A stretch of DNA of 39,730 bases, taken from Nanobdellota archaeon. GTDB lineage: Archaea; Nanobdellota; Nanobdellia; Woesearchaeales; JAHIVG01. The translations under genes were made by a program, and so were the position numbers. Positions 26,003 through 34,203 of this stretch are shown one piece after another. Position 1 is the stretch's first letter. The number at the start of each line of letters is the position of its first letter. The notes beneath the pieces are model-generated. The model had not been told where the DNA came from, ran no database searches, and saw only the letters and a list, made by a program, of their open reading frames with translations. The stretch lies in contig JAHIVG010000046.1 of NCBI GenBank assembly GCA_018816705.1, positions 1 to 39,730 on the forward strand, read 5' to 3'.

Positions 26003-26929
26003 GCAGACCTTTATTTCCATAACGCCTGCCAAGCTTCCGGTGTCTGTGCATCCCGATATCTCCTGCCTCAGCCTGGCAGCCCCTTTAATCCCTTTGGTGA
26101 AATGCATCGCATGCCCCTTGGCCTGGTTCAACGGGATCCCATGCCTCTCCGCCAGTTCGAGGTATCCCTTGAACTGCTCTCTACTATCCTCCTTTTCGTA
26201 ACCGCCTTTTTTCAGGAAATCATCGATCTGCCTGAACATGTAAGGGTTGCCCATCGCTGCCCTGCCGATCATTACATAATCAATCCCGCTTTCATCTAAG
26301 CGCTGCTTGAACACTTCAGGCGAATCAACATCTCCATTGCCTATGACAGGGATACTGACTGATTCCTTGACTTTCGCGATCATGTCCCAGTCAGCCTTGC
26401 CTTTGAAACCCTGCTTCTGTGTGCGGCCGTGTACGGTTATGGCTGCCGCGCCGGCTGACTCGACCATCTGCGCCACCTCGACGACGTTGATGTGCCTGCT
26501 GTCGATGCCGGTCCGGAGCTTGACAGTGATCGGTCTATCGACAGCCGATACGAGTTTCTCGACCAGGGACACTATCTTTTCTGGTCGCTTCAGCATCTCT
26601 GATCCTGCTCCGGTCTTGATGACTTTCCAGGCCGGGCAGCCGCAGTTGATGTCGATGATATCAAACCGCTCCTCGAGTTGTTTCGCTGCTCCGATGATCT
26701 CCTTCTCGTCAGAGCCGAAGACCTGCACTGCCGAGGGCTTCTCTGATGGGTCCAGCTTGAGCAGCTGCAGGCTCTTCTTGTTGCCCCTGACGAGCGCGGC
26801 GCTGGAGACAAACTCAGTATATGTCAGCCCTGCACCATATCTTTTGGCCAGCGCCCTGAACGCCACGTCTGTATAGCGTGACATCGGCGCGAGGATGGCC
26901 TTTGACTTCAGCTTCGGGAACTTCTTCAT
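25985..26929 (-). CDS. tRNA-dihydrouridine synthase
   Basis: LAPMSRYTDVAFRALAKRYGAG, DINCGCPAWKVIKTGAGSEML, GNGDV, MIGRAAMGNP. Confidence 0.9.
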   Translation of the reverse strand: MKKFPKLKSKAILAPMSRYTDVAFRALAKRYGAGLTYTEFVSSAALVRGNKKSLQLLKLDPSEKPSAVQVFGSDEKEIIGAAKQLEERFDIIDINCGCPAWKVIKTGAGSEMLKRPEKIVSLVEKLVSAVDRPITVKLRTGIDSRHINVVEVAQMVESAGAAAITVHGRTQKQGFKGKADWDMIAKVKESVSIPVIGNGDVDSPEVFKQRLDESGIDYVMIGRAAMGNPYMFRQIDDFLKKGGYEKEDSREQFKGYLELAERHGIPLNQAKGHAMHFTKGIKGAARLRQEISGCTDTGSLAGVMEIKVCSVSPA

Positions 26930-26970
26930 GCAAGCGAAAGAATCAGTATGGTTTATAGATTTTTCCGAAA

Positions 26971-27187
26971 TTGACCTGATTTTTTCCGGAAAAAGGTCAA
27001 TCGAATTTTCTATTCCGAAAACTCGCTATAAGTATGAGGAGCGTAATATTCCGCCTAAGGGCGGAGATAGTTCCGAACGCGAGTTTTCGTTATTAAACAA
27101 AAGAAAATGCACCAGACCGATTGTCTGGTGAGACTCCCAGTCTCCTGCGGGTTCAAATGGGAACTGAGAGTCCCGTCCACGCCGCCC
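26971..27187 (+). ncRNA. strongly structured non-coding locus; 3' part resembles a tRNA 3' half (variable-arm-like and T-arm-like)
   Basis: Inverted repeats TTGACCT..AGGTCAA, CGAAAACTCGC..GCGAGTTTTCG, TCCGCC-taag-GGCGGA, CACCAGAC-cgatt-GTCTGGTG, GAGAC-tccca-GTCTC, GCGGG-TTCAAAT. Confidence 0.45.
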
Positions 27188-27807
27188 TAATCAAAGATTC
27201 CCTGATCCTGATTGGGCTGTAAGATCCTGCTTGAATCCTTGCCGACATTCTTCACAGTATTCTTGGTCTTGAATTTGGCTGATTCAACGCACAGCGCCAG
27301 CAGATCCAGGCCGACATGCGCATCAGCAGGGTGTCCGCTGGCGATACCTTCCATGGGCATTATCCTCGTCCTTGAGAAGTCAGTATAGAGTCTTAGCAGT
27401 TCTTGAATGTGATATCTGCAATCGTAGGCCACACCAATAATTCCATTGTTTCCGACATATTCATGGCGTTTATGAGGTGTATAATGAGAGTCGCTACTAT
27501 AAGGCCACCGGATCCGGCTGATGAGCTCCATACTCAATAATTCTATCATCCCACTATCTATTGCAACCATAAGGAAAGGGTAATTGTCAGATAATAGTTG
27601 GGATGATTCATAAATGAGGACTCCTTCATACTTCCTGGGTATATCTTTCTCGAACAATCGTAAAATCAGGTCGGGATACACTGGCGGCTTACTCTTGTCC
27701 TCAAGAACGCTCCTGCCATGCATCCTGAGGGAATCACTGTGCTCCCGGAGGTAGTCCATCTTCTCCTTATTGCTCCCTCCCAATCCTCTGACTTCTACGA
27801 ATGGCAT
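27187..27807 (-). CDS. member 1 of tandem MPFVEVxGxGGS protein family (tautomerase-like N-terminus?)
   Basis: MPFVEVRGLGGSNKEKMDYLRE...HVGLDLLALCVESAKF. Confidence 0.8.
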   Translation of the reverse strand: MPFVEVRGLGGSNKEKMDYLREHSDSLRMHGRSVLEDKSKPPVYPDLILRLFEKDIPRKYEGVLIYESSQLLSDNYPFLMVAIDSGMIELLSMELISRIRWPYSSDSHYTPHKRHEYVGNNGIIGVAYDCRYHIQELLRLYTDFSRTRIMPMEGIASGHPADAHVGLDLLALCVESAKFKTKNTVKNVGKDSSRILQPNQDQGIFD

Positions 27808-27809
27808 TT

Positions 27810-28394
27810 TCAGAACGGGTCACAATTGTTGATGTGGTCAAGGTTGGCTCTCATCACTGCCATGACCAGCAGCTCCAGCCCGATGAATGAGTTGTCAGGC
27901 GGGCCGTCTGCCAAGCCCAGCAGGGGTATGAAGCTTATCTTTTTCACCTTATGGAACTCTTCATGCTTCTTCCGGAAGTCGCAATCAGTGACATAGACCC
28001 TTCCGTGGTATCTCTTCATCATGTACTGCCTGTCCTCAGTCCAATAGCCACGGCTCTCCTTGCCGGTCCAAGAATGCCTTAACCCCACGCCGGCTATCTT
28101 CTCCTGGAACTCTGCAATCGCCTCTTTGCAGTCATCTTCTGAATATCCTACCAATATAAATGGATATGTCTTATGTATCTCTTTTGAGCATTCGCACAAT
28201 GCGAGACAGGTCTCAGCGCCCCAGAATATATGGTTCACAGCCCGCTTTATCTGGTCAGGGTATACAGGTATATGCTCAGGATTCTCATACCTGCTCCGGC
28301 CGAAGCGCAGCCTGTCAAAATTCTGCCTGAGATACTCGGTCTTGGCGGCTGTGCTCCCTCCCAATCCCCTGACTTCTACGAATGGTGACATCAT
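27810..28394 (-). CDS. member 2 of tandem MPFVEVxGxGGS family
   Basis: MMSPFVEVRGLGGSTAAKTEYLRQ...FIGLELLVMAVMRANL; start overlaps the upstream stop (ATGATG). Confidence 0.8.
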   Translation of the reverse strand: MMSPFVEVRGLGGSTAAKTEYLRQNFDRLRFGRSRYENPEHIPVYPDQIKRAVNHIFWGAETCLALCECSKEIHKTYPFILVGYSEDDCKEAIAEFQEKIAGVGLRHSWTGKESRGYWTEDRQYMMKRYHGRVYVTDCDFRKKHEEFHKVKKISFIPLLGLADGPPDNSFIGLELLVMAVMRANLDHINNCDPF

Positions 28395-28948
28395 TTCCAC
28401 ATGTGATCTATCAATGAAGGATCTGCTCGAGTTTTGTGCATCGAGCTCGCTGACTCCACGCAATGGATGAGGACGTCGAGGCCCACAGTCCTTCTGTCCG
28501 ATTCCACCAAGCCGGGTATCGGCCTGAATTCCACTTTCTTCCAATAGGATTCCCACCCGCCTTTTTCGATATCCTTTCGGAAATCATGGTATGCCCGGTA
28601 TATCCCCCCATAAAATCCATCTGATTTTTCATAAGGATCTAAGATTATAGGGGCAGAAATTGAGTTGATGTTTCTTATGCAGATATAACCGGTTTGCTCC
28701 CTTTCCCTATCTGATCCCATTATTATGAAATTAAAAAATTTGGCCAGGTCATTGGAATCATCATATAATACAGCTGCCTCGGTCTTATGGAAATCAATCG
28801 TTGCGAAGGCATCATCTATCTGTCGGTATAGCCGGACTCTTCTTTCAGGATTGTCAAGGTTCTCTTGCACAAGATCAGGGTGATCATGAAAATATCTATG
28901 CTTCTGCGCTGTTGATCCGCCAAATCCCCACACTTCTACGAATGGCAT
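28391..28948 (-). CDS. member 3 of tandem MPFVEVxGxGGS family
   Basis: MPFVEVWGFGGSTAQKHRYFHD...TVGLDVLIHCVESASS. Confidence 0.8.
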   Translation of the reverse strand: MPFVEVWGFGGSTAQKHRYFHDHPDLVQENLDNPERRVRLYRQIDDAFATIDFHKTEAAVLYDDSNDLAKFFNFIIMGSDREREQTGYICIRNINSISAPIILDPYEKSDGFYGGIYRAYHDFRKDIEKGGWESYWKKVEFRPIPGLVESDRRTVGLDVLIHCVESASSMHKTRADPSLIDHMWK

Positions 28949-29001
28949 GAAGCTGGGAGAGAAACAGCGTTTTTATACTTTACCATGTAAAAATGACAAA
29001 A

Positions 29002-31074
29002 TCATACCAGCTCTGCTGTCTCGACCCGCTGGGCGCTGCCCGTCTTCAAGGCATCATCTATCTTGATTGCAGTAAGCGTGGCCACCGCCGCTTCCCTGAG
29101 CCCGAAGTCAGGCTTCTTCTTGCCAGTCATGACATCAGAAAGGTACTGCAATACTGCTTTCCTGCCGCGGTTGGCCTTCTTCAGCGTGAAGACCTTGTCG
29201 TTTATGCTCAGCTCGATGAAATCATCCAGCACCATGACTGTCTTGTTCTTGTACAGCTCGAGGTATTCCTGCGGCAATGAATCGTTCCCGCTCACAGAAT
29301 AGACCAGGTTCACGATAGAGCCGTCTGCATACTTGATTATCGCCACAAAATCGTCCTTGTTGCCTGCTGTGTGCCTCGCGATGACTTCGACCGGGTCAAC
29401 ACCGATAAGGAGATTCAGCATGTCGATATGGTTGCATGCATCTCCCAATAATGCTCCACCTCCTTCCTTCTTGTCGAGCAGCCAGTCGTGTCGGGGCAGC
29501 GGATTGTTGATCCTGAAAGTGATGAGTGTAGGCCCGGATTCCTTGGGCAGGGCATTGAGCATCTTCTCCACCAGCGGCGAGAACCGCCTGTTGAAGCCTG
29601 TCATGTAGAAATTGCCCCCATGCTTCACAGCAGAGATGACTTCCTTGAGCTCATCCATCTCCAGTGCCATGGGCCTCTCGCAGAACACTGCCCTGCCAGC
29701 TTTTGCAGCCTCGATGCTGAGCTTGGCATGCAGGTTGTTCCTCGTCGCCACCATTATGAGGTCATGGTATTCGAGCACGTCCTTGTAGTCGGTGCTGTAC
29801 TGCTTGATGCCGTATTCCTCTGCTGTCTCCTTGGCGTTCAGGCCGTTCTTGGTCACTATGCTCTGCAGCTTGAACTCTTCCATCCTCTTGAGCAGCGGAA
29901 GGTGCACCTTCTTGACATAGCTGCCCGCCCCGATCACCGCAGTGGTTATCTGCCCAGAGACCTTGACAGGGTTATGGAACATCGTCTCATCTGTGGGTTT
30001 GGAGTATGTGAATAGCACGCCGAAGCTGGGATTCTTCTCGACAAATGCATAGGCAACATCGCCCTTCTCGAACGGGAAGAGCTGTGTTATCAGCGGTTTA
30101 AGATTGACCTGTTTTTTCTCGACCAGCTCAATGAATGCCTCCATGTTGCGCCTCTCAGTCCAGCGCACATAACCTATGGGGTAATCTATCCCATGCTTCT
30201 CATAGCTCTCGTCATATCTTCCCGGGCCATAAGAGAAAGACACCTTGACGTCCAGCTCCTTTGCATACAGCTGGGCCCTTTCGAGCTCCAGGCCGATGTC
30301 TCCCAGGATTACGACGCTGCCCTTCTTCCTGCACATGTGGAACGCCTCGTTTATGGCAGTGCTGTCCTTTGATGATGCAGCGATCAGCACCCCGTCGCAG
30401 CCGTTGCCCTTGGTCTTGCTCAGCACGAACTCAGCCGCGTCCTTGGACGCACCCTCCATGTCCCAGTGCTTGTTGGCGAACAGCACCATCTCCTCATGCT
30501 TGTCTATGCCTATCACATTGCAGCCATTGGCATTGAGCAGCTGGCAGCATAGCTGGCCTATCAGCCCCAGGCCTATCACTGCTATAGTCTCTCCCAGCTG
30601 TGGATTCAGTCTTCTGACGCCCTGCAGCGCTGTCGCCCCCACTGACGTGAAGGCCGCTTCCTCGAATGATACCTTCTCTGGCAAGCGCACAGCCAGGTTC
30701 TTGGGCACGAGCACGTATTCGCCATGAGATGCATAGCCGAAGCCTGCGCATGCCACCCTGTCGCCGATGGCGAACCCGGTGTCATCCTGTTCGACGACAA
30801 TGCCTGAAGAGCTATATCCCAGCGCTGTGAGCTCGGACATCCTATCTTTTACCTTCACCATGGTCGCTTTGACCCCTTCCTTCTGGATGCTCTTGAAGCC
30901 TCGCTTCAGCACTTCCTCGCTCTCGACTATCTGGGGTGCTGCCAATGCCTGCTCCTGGCCTTTGCTTATGAGAGAATTCTTGTTCTCCACCACGATGTGG
31001 CCCGGCTTAGCGACCGGCCGCGGGAACTCCTCATACACAATCCCCTTCATGTTGTGGTGGAAGAGCTGTTTCAT
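29002..31074 (-). CDS. fused Zn-type medium-chain dehydrogenase + GFO/IDH/MocA oxidoreductase (bi-domain)
   Basis: N-half AVIGLGLIGQLCCQLLNANG; C-half TTAVIGAGSYVKKVHLPLLKRM...CERPMALEMDEL. Confidence 0.9.
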   Translation of the reverse strand: MKQLFHHNMKGIVYEEFPRPVAKPGHIVVENKNSLISKGQEQALAAPQIVESEEVLKRGFKSIQKEGVKATMVKVKDRMSELTALGYSSSGIVVEQDDTGFAIGDRVACAGFGYASHGEYVLVPKNLAVRLPEKVSFEEAAFTSVGATALQGVRRLNPQLGETIAVIGLGLIGQLCCQLLNANGCNVIGIDKHEEMVLFANKHWDMEGASKDAAEFVLSKTKGNGCDGVLIAASSKDSTAINEAFHMCRKKGSVVILGDIGLELERAQLYAKELDVKVSFSYGPGRYDESYEKHGIDYPIGYVRWTERRNMEAFIELVEKKQVNLKPLITQLFPFEKGDVAYAFVEKNPSFGVLFTYSKPTDETMFHNPVKVSGQITTAVIGAGSYVKKVHLPLLKRMEEFKLQSIVTKNGLNAKETAEEYGIKQYSTDYKDVLEYHDLIMVATRNNLHAKLSIEAAKAGRAVFCERPMALEMDELKEVISAVKHGGNFYMTGFNRRFSPLVEKMLNALPKESGPTLITFRINNPLPRHDWLLDKKEGGGALLGDACNHIDMLNLLIGVDPVEVIARHTAGNKDDFVAIIKYADGSIVNLVYSVSGNDSLPQEYLELYKNKTVMVLDDFIELSINDKVFTLKKANRGRKAVLQYLSDVMTGKKKPDFGLREAAVATLTAIKIDDALKTGSAQRVETAELV

Positions 31075-31107
31075 TGAAAGGAGAGAATTTGGGCGGGTTT
31101 AAATGTA

Positions 31108-31968
31108 TTACCGTCTTGCACGTCTTTCTGCAATCTCGAGCAGCTGCATGGCCCTCTTGAACGGCATCACAACTACTTCGCCCTTGGCGATAGGCCTGCC
31201 CTCGTCGCTGGTCATCATGACTTCGCATTCGGTCTTTCTCGCCGATGACTCCTTTGGGCTTATGAGATATGTGACCTTGACCCCATCATTCAATCGTTCG
31301 TATGTCTCCCGCAGGGCTTCCATGTCGATGGTGAACCTCTTCTCCTTGAACATTGCAGGGTTCTCGACCAGGCTGTATCCGTGGTTGCTCATCAGTTCAT
31401 ATCCTAATGGTTCGGTGAGGAAGCCGGCCACGAACGTCGGATGGACGACGTCCTGCCATCCCTGTATCAGCCTGTAAAAGTTGCCTAAATCATATTGGTC
31501 TAAGCGTTTCCGTAAGAGAATCCCTTTATCGGTTTCTACGCATTTATTGGTTTCCTCATGGCTGAGCATGGCTTCCCTTACTTCATCATCGATGGTTAAG
31601 GTCCCGCCGGGCGTGACTTTGGCTGTAATCACTTCTACTTCCTTGCCGTCCCTCTCGACATGGCCTCTCCAGCAGGAGCCGTCTTCTGAGGGCGGTATCG
31701 TCAAGGTCTCGCCCCTGTAGAGCCAGTTCGGGAATGTGTACTCCACCGAAAAGATTCCGTCTTCAGCCACAGATTCCAGGTATGCCCTTTCGATGACGCC
31801 TTCTGTGAGGAATCCTGGTGCTACAGTATCCTTCAGGGGCATCTTCGGGAATTGCCTTCTCACCCTCCATATATCATCATATCTATGGAAGAGGTTAGGG
31901 TCATTCACGAGTACGCAGAAGTCATGGAAATACACCCCATCAGCAAGATATTCTATCTGTTCAGCCAT
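31108..31968 (-). CDS. conserved protein, possibly double hot-dog (MaoC-like) fold
   Basis: VEYTFPNWLYRGETLTIPP and VVHPTFVAGF; fold guess only. Confidence 0.6.
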   Translation of the reverse strand: MAEQIEYLADGVYFHDFCVLVNDPNLFHRYDDIWRVRRQFPKMPLKDTVAPGFLTEGVIERAYLESVAEDGIFSVEYTFPNWLYRGETLTIPPSEDGSCWRGHVERDGKEVEVITAKVTPGGTLTIDDEVREAMLSHEETNKCVETDKGILLRKRLDQYDLGNFYRLIQGWQDVVHPTFVAGFLTEPLGYELMSNHGYSLVENPAMFKEKRFTIDMEALRETYERLNDGVKVTYLISPKESSARKTECEVMMTSDEGRPIAKGEVVVMPFKRAMQLLEIAERRARR

Positions 31969-31978
31969 GTTGAATTGG

Positions 31979-31991
31979 GAGTTGACAACTC
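31979..31991. promoter_or_regulatory. candidate operator GAGTTGaCAACTC between TATA-like atataataat and the start codon (minus-strand gene)
   Basis: Perfect 6+1+6 dyad 10 nt upstream of the ATG at 31968; TATA-like element around 31992-32003. Confidence 0.5.
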
Positions 31992-32103
31992 ATTATTATA
32001 TCTTTCCATTGTAACCTTTCTTGAGTGATGACTGGAGCTTCCCTTGCAAGGGAGATAGAATATAGAAGGGGAAATCTAGGTTATTAATGCATTTTATCCC
32101 AAG

Positions 32104-32385
32104 TCACTTCTTCTTCAACGCTATGTCTATGGTCGATACCCTGACCTGTCTTCCTTCCTGGTTCTTGAACTCTTCCGAGTCGATCTGTATTCCTGATATC
32201 TCGACCTGGCCGACCAGGAACCTCTTCGATGCGACCTCAACCACATCTACTGCGCGCGAGATGAACTTGCCTCTCGCCTTCACCACCACTTCGTCTGCTC
32301 CCTTGGTCGTAAACTGCATCACTACGCCGGTCACATAGTTCATGAACGGCTTTCCTCCGATGAAAATCGAATTCTCGTCTGACAT
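32104..32385 (-). CDS. albA: DNA/RNA-binding protein Alba
   Basis: IFIGGKPFMNYVTGVVMQFTTKGADEVVVKARGKFISRAVDVVEV. Confidence 0.92.
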   Translation of the reverse strand: MSDENSIFIGGKPFMNYVTGVVMQFTTKGADEVVVKARGKFISRAVDVVEVASKRFLVGQVEISGIQIDSEEFKNQEGRQVRVSTIDIALKKK

Positions 32386-32473
32386 CGCTCTCACCCCTAG
32401 GTCACTGATTCACTCAAGGAGTATTAAGGCTTTAGACTATTTAAACCTTTTGGCAATATATTAATAATTTTCG

Positions 32474-33031
32474 TTAATGCAAAAATTCTTGGATTATTTT
32501 CACAGCGTTATTCAGCCCGAGATCATGGAAGTCCTTATCATGGTCGTAATCCACCAGCTCAAAGGCCTTTAAGTTCCTCAATCGCTTCAATCTCGACAAT
32601 AAGTACAGCAATTGCCTTGGAGAAAGCCCGCCTGCTACCCCGACGCCCGGAGCGAAGGCAGCATCAAGCACCGAAAGACTTACCGATATATACACAGAAT
32701 CCCAATTCCTGGCAGTAGACATGATCGAATCAGCAGCTTCATGCATGCCCATGCCATAGAGCTCGTTCATGCCGAAGATGTTGCCCCCGGTACTATCAGC
32801 CCCCACCAAGACCTTTTGCTTCACATCTATCTCAGGCGCATTGGAGCTCAGGGCAACGAGGCCCGGATTGTCAGATATGGCCTTCAGGCCATCAGCACTC
32901 CTCCCATTGCCGACGATGCCGAAAGGGCATCCCTGGATGCGCAGCTCTCCAGGCACATAGACCATATCAGGATGACTCATCCTGGCCTGCAGCCTCTTCG
33001 CATTCTCTCCGACGAAGTATAGTTTCATCAT
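32474..33031 (-). CDS. truncated arginase/agmatinase-fold protein lacking canonical metal ligands
   Basis: VYISVSLSVLDAAFAPGVGVAGGLSPRQLLYLL aligns with the ureohydrolase SxDxDxLDPxxxPGxGxPxxGGLxxRE signature. Confidence 0.7.
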   Translation of the reverse strand: MMKLYFVGENAKRLQARMSHPDMVYVPGELRIQGCPFGIVGNGRSADGLKAISDNPGLVALSSNAPEIDVKQKVLVGADSTGGNIFGMNELYGMGMHEAADSIMSTARNWDSVYISVSLSVLDAAFAPGVGVAGGLSPRQLLYLLSRLKRLRNLKAFELVDYDHDKDFHDLGLNNAVKIIQEFLH

Positions 33032-33059
33032 AAGGAGAATGGTGTCAGGATATATTAAA

Positions 33060-33782
33060 TTATCCCCCAGAGATGAGCTCAGCTATCCTCTCGCCACCTA
33101 TCTTCTCCGGCATGATTATCTTATTGGCCCCCACGATCCTGAGCTTCTCTTCGATGTCAGGGTAGTTGGCCCTGGCAATTATCGTGACAGACTTGTTGAG
33201 GTCCCGGGCGAGGAGGACCTGCACCACATTGTCAGGGTCGTTTCCCAGGCAGCTCACTACTGCGTCCGCCTTGCCTATGTTGGCTGTGATGAGGCTCTCT
33301 TTCTTTATCGAATTCTCTGCTAATACGGGGTGGCCCTTCTTTTTGAGGGTTGCACCCACTTCGGCGTTGCTCTCTACGATCACATACTTCTTGCCCATCT
33401 TCTTCAGCTCATCAGCGATGCTGCTGCCGACGCGTCCGCCACCGCATATGATAGTATGATTCTCCATTTTCTGGATCCTTCGCATGTTGTACACCTCCTG
33501 TACTGCGGCAGAGAACCTGCCGCGGAAGAATATAAGGATTATGACATAGATGAGATAGATGTAGATGATCGATCCCGCTATCGAGAGCACGAAGAACAAT
33601 GGCGCGTTCGGTCCGGGCTCCGCATATGTGTGGGTTATGATTGTCGTGGCCTTGAATATGGACTCCGGCCAGTTATTTGTCTGGTCATACATGAGTTCAG
33701 ACCCGATGTAGATGAAGAAGATGAGTACAATACTGCTGACGATCACTTTGATAAGTACATCATGCTCCTCTTTTTTATCCAT
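33060..33782 (-). CDS. 2-TM K+-channel-like protein with TrkA-N/RCK domain; atypical pore
   Basis: Two TM helices around a P-loop, then HTIICGGGRVGSSIADELKKMGKKYVIVE. Confidence 0.82.
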   Translation of the reverse strand: MDKKEEHDVLIKVIVSSIVLIFFIYIGSELMYDQTNNWPESIFKATTIITHTYAEPGPNAPLFFVLSIAGSIIYIYLIYVIILIFFRGRFSAAVQEVYNMRRIQKMENHTIICGGGRVGSSIADELKKMGKKYVIVESNAEVGATLKKKGHPVLAENSIKKESLITANIGKADAVVSCLGNDPDNVVQVLLARDLNKSVTIIARANYPDIEEKLRIVGANKIIMPEKIGGERIAELISGG

Positions 33783-33827
33783 ACGCTTATCCCTTCGGGG
33801 TTTGGGTATTTAAATATTTGGGTTTCA

Positions 33828-33947
33828 GGCCCTGTTGAAAATCGATAGCGGAAAATTCATTTTTATCCGTTCACTGTGATCTATGAGCGCAATAATTATT
33901 GAAATCAGGAGGAACGGATAAAAATGAACAAGATTTTCAACAGAGCC
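33828..33947. mobile_element. 120-bp palindromic MITE-like element with IS6/IS26-like ends
   Basis: Ends GGCcCTGTTGAAAATC / GATTTTCAACAGaGCC and internal perfect 17-bp arms TTCATTTTTATCCGTTC / GAACGGATAAAAATGAA. Confidence 0.65.
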
Positions 33948-33996
33948 TTTGCTAACAAGAAAACTTTAAAAGGGAATGATGATATAATCGTGTCAG

Positions 33997-34203
33997 ATGA
34001 TAGTATCCAAGAAGAAGGGCATCGAGGCATTGTTCGCAACAGTAGTGGTCATCGCCCTATTGATGGCTTTGATAACCATCGTGTTCTCTCTCAGCTCTGA
34101 GCTGATGGAAGAAAGTACTGGGGACAAGGTCCATCCCCCTGTCCAGCCTGAGCAGGTCTTAGAGGGGTCCTATGACCCTACTGCCAATATCACTGAGTAT
34201 TGA
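33997..34203 (+). CDS. small type IV pilin-like / single-TM protein
   Basis: MIVSKKKGIEALFATVVVIALLMALITIVFSLSSEL resembles an archaeal prepilin N-terminus. Confidence 0.55.
   Translation: MIVSKKKGIEALFATVVVIALLMALITIVFSLSSELMEESTGDKVHPPVQPEQVLEGSYDPTANITEY

Noticed and set aside
29488-30015. 175-aa + strand ORF
   Set aside because: Antisense to the bi-domain oxidoreductase; no recognisable motifs.
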